DNA of 23,235 nucleotides from Alphaproteobacteria bacterium. GTDB taxonomy: Bacteria; Pseudomonadota; Alphaproteobacteria; UBA1280; UBA12223. The notes under the pieces were generated by a model that saw only the letters and a program-made list of their open reading frames with translations, searched no databases and had not been told where the DNA came from. The DNA lies in the NCBI GenBank assembly GCA_003450915.1, contig DMEM01000196.1, positions 1-23,235 of the forward strand, in the 5' to 3' direction. The position numbers were made by a program, and so were the translations under genes. Shown here piece after piece: positions 12,808 through 19,288 of the stretch (positions are counted from its first letter, which is position 1; each line of letters starts with the position of its first letter).

Positions 12808-13203
12808 ATGTCAATGACTGATCCAATTGCAGATATGCTGACTCGTATTAGAAACGGTCAACAAGCAAGCAAAAAAACAGTATTAGTTCCTGCATCTAAA
12901 GTTAAGGGCTCAATCTTAGCTGTTTTAGTAGAAGAAGGTTACCTTCGTTCTGTTAAAGACGCTGAGTTAAATGGTCACAAAGCTTTTGAAGCAGAGCTTA
13001 AGTACTATAATGGTAAACCAGTAATGAACGAAATTAAAAGAGTTTCAAAGCCTGGTTTAAGACAATACAGTAGTAGTAAAGAACTTCCACAAGTAAGAAA
13101 CGGTTTAGGCGTAGCTATCGTGTCAACATCATTTGGTGTTATGACTGGTCAAGCAGCTCAAGCTAAGAACTTAGGTGGCGAAGTGCTTTGCACTATCTTC
13201 TAA
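12808..13203 (+). CDS. rpsH: Ribosomal protein uS8
   Basis: Protein of 131 aa, normal length. uS8 binds the central domain of 16S rRNA and is an autogenous regulator of spc genes in enterobacteria. Recognised by DPIADMLTRIRNGQ at the start, RVSKPGLRQYSSSKELP in the middle and the GVAIVSTSFGVMTGQAAQ C-terminal core. The RBS is AAAAGGATATCG. It heads the third ribosomal unit rather than following rpsN directly. Confidence 0.98.
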   Translation: MSMTDPIADMLTRIRNGQQASKKTVLVPASKVKGSILAVLVEEGYLRSVKDAELNGHKAFEAELKYYNGKPVMNEIKRVSKPGLRQYSSSKELPQVRNGLGVAIVSTSFGVMTGQAAQAKNLGGEVLCTIF

Positions 13204-13230
13204 TTACAAATCAAATTTAGGAGACTAATA

Positions 13231-13761
13231 ATGTCAAGAGTTGGAAAAAACCCAGTTGCAATGCCTCAAGGCGTTGAAGCAAATGTAGTAGGTCGTGAAC
13301 TTACTGTTAAGGGTAAAAATGGTGAGCTGCAATTTACGGTTCCTGCAGAAATTAAAACAGCTATTGAAGAAAACGAAATCGTTTTCACTCTAGGTACTAC
13401 TTCTAAGCAAGCTAAAGCTTTCTGGGGTCTATCAAGAGCAATGGTTGCTAACATGGTTAAAGGTGTTTCAGAAGGCTTTACAAAAGTTCTAGAAATTAAC
13501 GGTGTTGGTTATCGTGCAGCAGTTAAAGGTAATAAGCTTGATTTATCTCTTGCTTTTTCACACCCAGTAGAAATGGAAATTCCTTCAGACCTTAAAGTTG
13601 AGGTTAAAGGTAACGAAATTACAATTACTGGTGCTGATAAACAAAGAGTTGGTCAATTTGCAGCAGATGTGCGTGCTTGGAGAAAACCAGAGCCTTATAA
13701 AGGTAAAGGTATCAAGTACAAAGAAGAGCACATTGTTCGTAAAGAAGGTAAGAAGAAATAG
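13231..13761 (+). CDS. rplF: Ribosomal protein uL6
   Basis: Protein of 176 aa. uL6 sits near the factor-binding site of the 50S subunit. It begins MSRVGKNPVAMPQGVEA, has GFTKVLEINGVGYRA centrally, and ends with the signature RAWRKPEPYKGKGIKY. Two similar alpha/beta repeats of the L6 fold are present at full length. The RBS is TTAGGAGACTAATA. It lies in its normal place between rpsH and rplR. Confidence 0.98.
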   Translation: MSRVGKNPVAMPQGVEANVVGRELTVKGKNGELQFTVPAEIKTAIEENEIVFTLGTTSKQAKAFWGLSRAMVANMVKGVSEGFTKVLEINGVGYRAAVKGNKLDLSLAFSHPVEMEIPSDLKVEVKGNEITITGADKQRVGQFAADVRAWRKPEPYKGKGIKYKEEHIVRKEGKKK

Positions 13762-13795
13762 TCATTAATTTGATTATTCTAATTATAAAGGTTTT

Positions 13796-14161
13796 ATGAA
13801 AATGATAGAAAATAGAAATCAACGTCGTGCACGCAGAAACAGAAATGCTGTTAAATCTAAAGCTGTTAGCTCTAGACTGCGTTTAAGCGTATTCCGTTCA
13901 AATGAACATATTTACGCACAAGTTATCGACGATAACAAAGGTGTGACTTTAGCGTCAGCTTCTACAGTAGATAAAGAACTTAAGAAAGATCTTAAATCTA
14001 CTGCATCAACAGAAGCAGCGGTTAAAGTTGGTGAATTAGTAGCTAAACGTGCAATTGAAGCAGGTGTTAAAGAAGTATTCTTCGATAGAGGTAGATTCGT
14101 TTACCACGGTAGAATCCAAGCTTTAGCTGATGCAGCGCGTTCTGGCGGTCTTCAATTCTAA
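13796..14161 (+). CDS. rplR: Ribosomal protein uL18
   Basis: Protein of 121 aa. uL18 binds 5S rRNA together with uL5. Motifs are RRARRNRNAVKSK at the basic N-terminus, RLRLSVFRSNEHIYAQVIDD and the C-terminal FDRGRFVYHGRIQALADAAR. Two starts are possible (ATG AAA ATG); AAAGG at about 6 nt favours the first. The 34-nt gap from rplF is a little longer than other gaps in this unit. Confidence 0.97.
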   Translation: MKMIENRNQRRARRNRNAVKSKAVSSRLRLSVFRSNEHIYAQVIDDNKGVTLASASTVDKELKKDLKSTASTEAAVKVGELVAKRAIEAGVKEVFFDRGRFVYHGRIQALADAARSGGLQF

Positions 14162-14180
14162 GTATAAGGAAAAGTAAGAA

Positions 14181-14714
14181 ATGGCTATAGAACGCGATAA
14201 CAAGACTTATGTAGATAAGTTAGTTGCAACAAGAAGAGTTGCTAAAGTTGTTAAAGGTGGTAGAAGATTTAGCTTCTCAACACTAATTGTAGTTGGTGAT
14301 GAGCAAGGTAAAGTAGGTTTTGGTTCAGGTAAGGCTCAAGAAGTTCCTGAAGCAGTTAAAAAAGCTACAGATTCTGCTAAGAAAACAATGGTTAAAGTTG
14401 CTATGAAGGACAACAGAACTATCCATCATCACATGGAAGGTCGCTTCGGTGGTGCTAAGGTTATTATGAGACCAGCTCCATCAGGTACTGGTATTATTGC
14501 CGGTGGTCCAATGAGAGCAGTTTTTGAAGCTATGGGTATGAAAGATATCGTTGCTAAATCATTAGGTTCAAACAACCCATATAACATGATTAGAGCAACA
14601 TTTGACGCTTTCTCTAAATTTGAAACACCTAGAATGGTTGCTTCAAAAAGAGGTAAGAAAGTTTCAGATCTAGGCTTTGCTAAATCAAACACAGCTGAAG
14701 AAGCTGCAGAGTAG
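14181..14714 (+). CDS. rpsE: Ribosomal protein uS5
   Basis: Protein of 177 aa. uS5 shapes the mRNA entry tunnel and affects decoding fidelity. Evidence: the dsRNA-binding-like N-terminal domain with FSFSTLIVVGDEQGKVGFG, then MRPAPSGTGIIAGGPMRAV and GSNNPYNMIRATFDAF in the C-terminal domain. Length and order are normal. The RBS is TAAGGAAAAG. Confidence 0.98.
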   Translation: MAIERDNKTYVDKLVATRRVAKVVKGGRRFSFSTLIVVGDEQGKVGFGSGKAQEVPEAVKKATDSAKKTMVKVAMKDNRTIHHHMEGRFGGAKVIMRPAPSGTGIIAGGPMRAVFEAMGMKDIVAKSLGSNNPYNMIRATFDAFSKFETPRMVASKRGKKVSDLGFAKSNTAEEAAE

Positions 14715-14726
14715 AGGATAGTAAAA

Positions 14727-14948
14727 ATGACTGAGAAAAAAGTAACATTCTTTTATGTTAAGCAAGTTAAGAGTACTATCGCTAGACCTAAAGACCAAAA
14801 AGCTACTATTAAGGGCATGGGCTTAGGTAAACTTAACAAAATTGTTAAGCTAGCAGATACTCCAGCTGCACGTGGTATGCAACAAAAAGTACACCACTTA
14901 ACTGTAGTAGTTGATGAAGCTGAATACACAGCTTACACAGCTAAGTAA
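14727..14948 (+). CDS. rpmD: Ribosomal protein uL30
   Basis: Protein of 73 aa, slightly longer than the common 58-65. uL30 is a small non-essential-type 50S protein present only in some lineages. It has VKQVKSTIARPKDQKATIKG, GLGKLNKIVKLADTPAARGM and HLTVVVDE near the end. AGAGGATAG serves as RBS. It sits between rpsE and rplO as usual. Confidence 0.94.
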   Translation: MTEKKVTFFYVKQVKSTIARPKDQKATIKGMGLGKLNKIVKLADTPAARGMQQKVHHLTVVVDEAEYTAYTAK

Positions 14949-14965
14949 TTAAGGAGTCTTAGAAA

Positions 14966-15427
14966 ATGAAATTAAACGAAATTCGTGATAATCAAGGCGC
15001 TAGACCTACTGGTAAGCGTGTTGGTCGTGGTGAAGGCTCTGGTATGGGTAAAACTTCTACAAGAGGTCAAAAAGGTTTAGGCGCAAGATCTGGCGGTAAA
15101 GTAATGCTAGGTTTTGAAGGTGGTCAAAACCCTCTATACAGAAGACTTCCTCAAAGAGGTTTCAATAACTTCAACTTCACAACAAACTACGCTACTATCA
15201 ATATTGCAGATCTACAAAGATTTGTTGATGCTGGTAGAATTGATGCTAAAGCAACAATTACAGCAGAATACCTAAAAGAAGTTAAAATCATCAAGAAAAT
15301 CGAAGATGGTCTTAAAGTTCTAGGTAACGGTGAAGTTACAGTAGCTCTACAAATTGAAGCAACTGCAGCAACTAAATCAGCTATCGAGAAAATCGAAAAA
15401 GCTGGTGGTAAATTAGCAGTTAAATAA
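14966..15427 (+). CDS. rplO: Ribosomal protein uL15
   Basis: Protein of 153 aa. uL15 is a late 50S assembly protein with an extended glycine- and arginine-rich N-terminal region, seen here as KRVGRGEGSGMGKTSTRGQKG and GFEGGQNPLYRRLPQRGF. The C-terminal globular part is intact. The RBS is TAAGGAGTCTTAG. It is the last ribosomal gene here: an intrinsic terminator follows 22 nt later instead of secY, which is the usual next gene. Confidence 0.98.
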   Translation: MKLNEIRDNQGARPTGKRVGRGEGSGMGKTSTRGQKGLGARSGGKVMLGFEGGQNPLYRRLPQRGFNNFNFTTNYATINIADLQRFVDAGRIDAKATITAEYLKEVKIIKKIEDGLKVLGNGEVTVALQIEATAATKSAIEKIEKAGGKLAVK

Positions 15428-15448
15428 TTTAAGCTACTTATTAAATAT

Positions 15449-15483
15449 AAAAAAAGAGTTCTCATTTGAGGGCTCTTTTTTTT
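15449..15483 (+). terminator. Terminator after rplO
   Basis: GAGTTCTC pairs with GAGGGCTC (two G-U) around ATTT, extended by an A run and a T run. It ends the third ribosomal unit where secY would normally follow. Confidence 0.88.
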
Positions 15484-15543
15484 ACAACTTATTTGTGTTA
15501 CAATGTTAGTTATGTTATTTATTAAAATAAAGGATATTAGTTT

Positions 15544-15825
15544 ATGGAGTCATTTTTTGATTATTTTTTAGCTTATGCTATGGGTCTTATGTATATAGTT
15601 TTTTCAATTTTGTGTTATTTGTTTCCGTCAGCAGTTGCTTATGGGCGTAAACATAATAATTTTAAGGCTATTTTTGCCTTAAACGTATTGCTAGGATGGT
15701 CTGGTATTGCATGGGTTGTTGCATTAGTTTGGTCTCTTACTGATAATATATCTAAAGAAATTAAACCAGAAAAAAAAGAGTCTGAAGATAGCCCTTTAGA
15801 TTTAGAAGAAAAAAAAGCAGAGTAG
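15544..15825 (+). CDS. Superinfection immunity family membrane protein
   Basis: Protein of 93 aa with two membrane helices: ~10-32 (AYAMGLMYIVFSILCYLFPS) and ~45-67. The pattern of a first helix, a short AYGRKHNN loop, and ALNVLLGWSGIAWVVALVWSL is characteristic of the superinfection immunity (Imm-like) family, named after phage T4 Imm, which blocks DNA entry of related phages. Most bacterial members have no tested role. The C-terminus is a charged tail (KPEKKESEDSP). The RBS is AAAGGATATTAG. It stands alone between two terminators, so its own promoter must lie within 15484-15543; a TACAAT at 15499 is a possible -10 box. Confidence 0.75.
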   Translation: MESFFDYFLAYAMGLMYIVFSILCYLFPSAVAYGRKHNNFKAIFALNVLLGWSGIAWVVALVWSLTDNISKEIKPEKKESEDSPLDLEEKKAE

Positions 15826-15832
15826 TTTTTAT

Positions 15833-15867
15833 AAAAAAAGAGTCATAAGTTTAGGACTCTTTTTTTT
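15833..15867 (+). terminator. Terminator after 15544 gene
   Basis: AAAAAAAGAGTC pairs with GACTCTTTTTTT around a 10-nt loop, followed by further Ts. Confidence 0.85.
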
Positions 15868-15918
15868 ATGCATTTTTTATGTTAAAGTTATTAGAAAATA
15901 AAAATAGTGGAGAATAAT

Positions 15919-16341
15919 GTGAGTTATCAAAATTATAGAGTATCAGTTGAAGTAGTCTAAAAAAAAGATGGTAAAGTTTTACTTGCTAAAAGATCTAAGG
16001 ATTGTAAAGTTGCGCCAGGTGTTTGGTGTGTACCTGCGGGGAAAGTTAAATATACTGAAATTCCAATTGATGGAGTTATTAGAGAATCAAAAGAAGAAAC
16101 TAATCTAGATGTTAAAATTGTTAAAGAATTATCTGTTAGAGCTATAACAATGAAAAGTGGAGCTGAAGATGCTTATCGTTTAGTTTATTCTTATTTAGTT
16201 GAGCCTTTAGATAATGCTCAAGAAGTAGTGCTTAATGACGAGCATTCTGAACTTGCTTGGGTTAGTAAAGAAGAGCTAATGGATAAAAAATATAATTCTC
16301 TACTACCAGAACATATACAAATAATTAAGAAAGTTTTTTAA
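15919..16341 (+). pseudogene. Nudix hydrolase broken by early stop codon
   Basis: From GTG at 15919 (GGAG in the RBS position) the frame reads SYQNYRVSVEVV, then TAA at 15958-15960, then continues in the same frame as KKDGKVLLAKRSKDCKVAPG to the stop at 16341. The Nudix box lies after the stop and is nearly intact: GKVKYTE, seven residues, RESKEETNL. A family-typical VEKDGKVLLAKR would need GAA where TAA stands, so one G-to-T change explains the break. No plausible start codon lies between the stop and the box; the ATG at 16150 lies after it and would yield only a 63-aa tail. Probably non-functional unless the stop is read through. Its substrate is unknown. Confidence 0.8.
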
Positions 16342-16344
16342 AAA

Positions 16345-16947
16345 ATGGCCTATCTAAACTATAAATTTGAAAGAGCTAAAAACCTATACGAAAAAACTTG
16401 GGACTATGATGAAAGGCTAACAAAGATTGTTAGCTTCATAACCGATTGGTTTTGGATTACAGATGTTACAGAACTTAGCTCTAATGAAAGAACTTGCTAT
16501 AAAGGTTTTAATAATTATTTAATGCTACTTTCATTAATTTATATTGCTGTAAGTATTTCCCAAACATTTTATTTTATTGAATATTCAAGTTATATCGATT
16601 GGTTAAGATATTTAGTTGTCTTTTTAATGATAATCGCTCCATTAGCTAAATTAATGTTTAAAATGACTTGTTATTTTCTGGTTTATTATATTTTTGTTCT
16701 AAATTATCTAACTTTTGATTTTGGTAATTATTTTGCTAATTATGCTTTTGTCTTTATTCTATTTAATCTTATTGGAGTGTATTATAATCACAGCTATTTA
16801 CAAAAAGTTCTTACATACAATGGCTTTAAATTAAAATCGATAGAGCTTAATAAATTTTCGTGCTACTATGTATATGATAGATTTATAAAAAATTTAACAG
16901 AATCTGAAATAAAACAACAAGAAATTCAAAAACTAGAGGGTAAATAA
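16345..16947 (+). CDS. Unknown multi-span membrane protein
   Basis: Protein of 200 aa, not recognised. An N-terminal soluble part (~1-50, with TWDYDERLTKIVSFITDWFW) precedes about four membrane helices in ~52-150 (MLLSLIYIAVSISQTFYFI, LVVFLMIIAPLAKLMF, FLVYYIFVLNYLTF and FVFILFNLIGVYYN). The cytoplasmic tail ends in a charged helix. Aromatic residues are unusually common. It begins 3 nt after the end of the Nudix pseudogene and its stop overlaps the next ATG by one base, so the three formed one operon. The RBS is weak. Confidence 0.75.
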   Translation: MAYLNYKFERAKNLYEKTWDYDERLTKIVSFITDWFWITDVTELSSNERTCYKGFNNYLMLLSLIYIAVSISQTFYFIEYSSYIDWLRYLVVFLMIIAPLAKLMFKMTCYFLVYYIFVLNYLTFDFGNYFANYAFVFILFNLIGVYYNHSYLQKVLTYNGFKLKSIELNKFSCYYVYDRFIKNLTESEIKQQEIQKLEGK

Positions 16948-17696
16948 TGTTAAGTAATAAAGGTGCGATGTTTGGGCTTGAAAGTCGAGCGTGTAAAAAA
17001 CAGTTTGGGAAACTGTTTTTAGAGAGCTTCCGTAGACTTACCTTTAGGTTAGTCGAAGGTCATCAAGCGAGTAGAGTACAAACTGCCAAAGGTGCGATGT
17101 TCGGGCTTGACGCCAGAATTGCTTTGGCAATTTTTGGAGCTCTATCTGTTATTTCAGGTGCCGCATTGTATAGTGCTATTAAAAAATCTAAAACAGAAAT
17201 GTATAGACAAACATTAGAGGAGTTTGCAAAAGCTTCAGAGGCTTATTATTTAGACACTTTTGAACAGATTCCTATGACTGGGGACGGGGTTACAACATAT
17301 GCTGAAGCAATTGTAACAAATAGAGATGGGTTATCTACATGGAATGGGCCTTATATATCAGCAGAAATAAACACTTCTACATCCTTAAAGTCTAGTGTTA
17401 TTAATGGGATGGTAAAGTCGAGTGGGTATTTACAATATAGACTTTATAAGGTATCTGATTTTACGTCTTCTTCTGCGAGTCCACCTGTTTGTGTTGTCGA
17501 TGAATCAGATTGTGCTGAATATGTGATTGTTGTTGCAACCACTACAGCAGGAGTTAGCAATTTAAAAAGTATATTTGATGACTTGGATGCTTCTATTGAT
17601 AGATCAAATGGAGAGTTAACAGGTAGTGTAAGATATTACTCTACTGTTGGAAATGTAGCTAACTTATTATATATGTCAAGGTACAGAAAACGATAA
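16947..17696 (+). CDS. Pseudopilin-like protein with duplicated N-terminus
   Basis: Protein of 249 aa from the ATG at 16947 (GAGG RBS). The core from residue ~48 looks like a type IV pilin or type II secretion pseudopilin: a short leader KGAMFGLDAR, a hydrophobic helix (~57-79, IALAIFGALSVISGAALYSA), an amphipathic continuation and the WNGPYIS motif common in minor pseudopilins, plus two cysteines in VCVVDESDCAEY. A canonical G/FTLIE cleavage site is absent; processing after A50 would place Asp at +5. The first 47 residues contain an earlier copy, KGAMFGLE, and a basic insert. Translation may instead begin at 17097, where AAAGGTGCG gives an RBS. The role in secretion or pili is inferred only from fold features. 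Confidence 0.65.
   Translation: MLSNKGAMFGLESRACKKQFGKLFLESFRRLTFRLVEGHQASRVQTAKGAMFGLDARIALAIFGALSVISGAALYSAIKKSKTEMYRQTLEEFAKASEAYYLDTFEQIPMTGDGVTTYAEAIVTNRDGLSTWNGPYISAEINTSTSLKSSVINGMVKSSGYLQYRLYKVSDFTSSSASPPVCVVDESDCAEYVIVVATTTAGVSNLKSIFDDLDASIDRSNGELTGSVRYYSTVGNVANLLYMSRYRKR
16959..17110 (+). repeat. 23-bp direct repeat flanking a two-hairpin insert
   Basis: AAAGGTGCGATGTT(T/C)GGGCTTGA occurs at 16959-16981 and 17088-17110 (22 of 23 identical, offset 129 bp, so in frame). The 106 bp between form a perfect hairpin AAAAACAGTTT-GGG-AAACTGTTTTT (16996-17020) and a second, imperfect one (CTTC..GACTTACC / GGTTAGTC..GAAG, 17027-17058). In-frame palindromic insertions of this size are known from Rickettsia (RPEs); relation to them is not shown. 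Confidence 0.6.
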
Positions 17697-17712
17697 TAAG
17701 TATATTTAATAC

Positions 17713-17741
17713 AAAAGCCAGGCAGAGTCTGGCTTTTATCT
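17713..17741 (+). terminator. Terminator after pseudopilin-like gene
   Basis: AAAAGCCAG (17713-17721) pairs perfectly with CTGGCTTTT (17729-17737) around a 7-nt loop, then ATCTTTT. Confidence 0.82.
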
Positions 17742-17826
17742 TTTGATAGTGTTAATTATTAACTCTTGCTTTGTTTTACATACATACTGGATACCTTGAT
17801 AAAAATACATTTTTACGGAGCTTGAT

Positions 17827-18273
17827 ATGCAATTTACAGAAGGGCTAGGTCTTTTGGGTGCATGGACGGATGAAAATGGCAATGCTATTTTTCTAAAAAA
17901 AGGAGAGACTAAACCTTTATCGAAAAGCAGGGCTGAAGAGACCTTAAGATCTTTAACACATTGTACTAACACAATTGATTGTGAATTTTGTGATAATTGT
18001 CATGATGCTATAGGTCTTAAAAATGAGAAAAACAAAAGTTATGTTTATAAAAGCAATGGTAAAAAAACTAGTTATGATTCATGGCTTGAATTTTTAGAAG
18101 AAGATGAGTGGTATGTGGTGGTTTATCCAATATCGCTGTATAAGATTGTCCCTGATGTTAAAGATGAGGAAACGGCTCGTCAATTAGTTATTTCTAGTCA
18201 TATTTGCTATTTGTCTAATAATGAAGTTGGTGGCTTTTTTAGAGGTCGCTCAAAAAGCAGCGATAATCGATAG
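17827..18273 (+). CDS. Unknown protein with Cys cluster
   Basis: Protein of 148 aa, not recognised. A cluster C46-x5-C52-x2-C55-x2-C58-H59 (HCTNTIDCEFCDNCHD) could bind metal, probably zinc. It is followed by a lysine-rich stretch and an aromatic, acidic segment (SWLEFLEEDEWYVVVYP). No signal peptide or membrane helix is seen. ACGGAG, 7 nt before the ATG, is the RBS. It is a single-gene unit between two terminators and converges on the minus-strand gene. Confidence 0.7.
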   Translation: MQFTEGLGLLGAWTDENGNAIFLKKGETKPLSKSRAEETLRSLTHCTNTIDCEFCDNCHDAIGLKNEKNKSYVYKSNGKKTSYDSWLEFLEEDEWYVVVYPISLYKIVPDVKDEETARQLVISSHICYLSNNEVGGFFRGRSKSSDNR

Positions 18274-18277
18274 TATA

Positions 18278-18304
18278 AAAGCCAGCGTTTAGCTGGCTTT
18301 CTTT
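18278..18304. terminator. Bidirectional terminator between convergent genes
   Basis: AAAGCCAGC (18278-18286) pairs with GCTGGCTTT (18292-18300) around GTTTA. It lies in the 36-nt gap between convergent stop codons and has A/T runs on both sides, so it can serve both strands. Confidence 0.85.
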
Positions 18305-18309
18305 ATGTA

Positions 18310-19218
18310 TTATTTAGTTTTCTTTTTGCTTTTAGGTTTTACCTGCTCTTTAATCTTTTTAATTTCTTCCATTTCATCTGGAAATGCTTGATTACAAGAT
18401 GTGCAATGTCCAATATTTTTTAGTCGAATACCATTAAATACTTTTAAAATAAATAGTAAATGAGCGATGGCTGCAACTGCTAAACCAATATTGGCATTAA
18501 AATAAAATACTGTAACAGCTACAAATGCTAAAACCATATTAACAATATAAAGTGATGGTACCATGTTTATGTAGTTAGCCTCATTTGGGTTAGAAAAGTA
18601 TTTAAGATACTTCTTACTCATAATGCTTAAAACTACACAAGCTAGAACAATTGGTGATAAGAATGGGAATGATAATAATATAAGAACCATTTGAGTTAGT
18701 TTGCCAGAAGCAAATAAGTCAGCTATTTTTACTAAAATAGGGTGTGAAGGTTGTTGGCTAATAGTAGATTTGATTTCTTTAGATATATCTATTTCAAAAC
18801 TAGACTTAACTTCAGATTTAATATCTTTAACAAAAGAAGTCTTTTCAATTTTCTTACCAAATAGTAATTCTTGGGCTAGTTTTTTCTCATTTATATTTTT
18901 TATAGATGATGAAATATTTTTTTCTGCAGTTTTATAACGTTCATTTAGTTTTTGTTTTACTATTTTGTCAATATTTCTAACAGCTTCATATGATTTATAT
19001 CCAGAACTAGCTTGCCCGGCATAATAAATAGCCTGCTCATTATATTCTTTAATATAATCTTGAGAGTAATATACTGTTCCAATTGCAGCAATATAACCAA
19101 TGGCTATAAAGATATATAAGGTTCTAACAAAAAAGTTTAAAATCTTTTTTATTACTCGTTTAATAAATAAGCCCACGATTTTTAAAATATCGATAATTTT
19201 CTTGAAAAAAGCTTTCAT
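18310..19218 (-). CDS. Unknown four-span membrane protein with CxxC tail
   Basis: Protein of 302 aa. The start at 19218 is chosen because AGGAGAA lies 7 nt upstream, and because the longer frame to 19257 runs into the valS terminator. A very basic N-terminus (MKAFFKKIIDILK) precedes TM1 at ~34-52. Then comes a charged, probably helical extracytoplasmic or cytoplasmic domain (~53-165), and three more helices at ~175-199, 219-240 and 243-261. The tail contains GHCTSCNQAFP (CxxC at 272-275) and ends lysine-rich. No family is recognised. It follows valS on the same strand but beyond a terminator. Confidence 0.8.
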   Translation of the reverse strand: MKAFFKKIIDILKIVGLFIKRVIKKILNFFVRTLYIFIAIGYIAAIGTVYYSQDYIKEYNEQAIYYAGQASSGYKSYEAVRNIDKIVKQKLNERYKTAEKNISSSIKNINEKKLAQELLFGKKIEKTSFVKDIKSEVKSSFEIDISKEIKSTISQQPSHPILVKIADLFASGKLTQMVLILLSFPFLSPIVLACVVLSIMSKKYLKYFSNPNEANYINMVPSLYIVNMVLAFVAVTVFYFNANIGLAVAAIAHLLFILKVFNGIRLKNIGHCTSCNQAFPDEMEEIKKIKEQVKPKSKKKTK

Positions 19219-19245
19219 TTTTATTCTCCTGTTATTATTCTTATC

Positions 19246-19277
19246 AAAAAATACCACCTTTAAAAAGATGGTATTTT
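19246..19277 (-). terminator. Terminator of valS
   Basis: On the minus strand AAAATACCATC pairs with GGTGGTATTTT (one G-U) around an 8-nt loop and is followed by Ts. It begins about 12 nt after the valS stop. Confidence 0.85.
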
Positions 19278-19288
19278 AAATAAATATC

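Noticed and set aside
15958..15970. Programmed frameshift or transcript slippage at the A8 run to rescue the Nudix gene
   Set aside because: The stop codon TAA lies at the start of the run and the downstream frame is the same as upstream, so slippage would not remove the stop.
16150..16341. Independent 63-aa gene
   Set aside because: It is in frame with, and forms the C-terminal end of, the broken Nudix gene.
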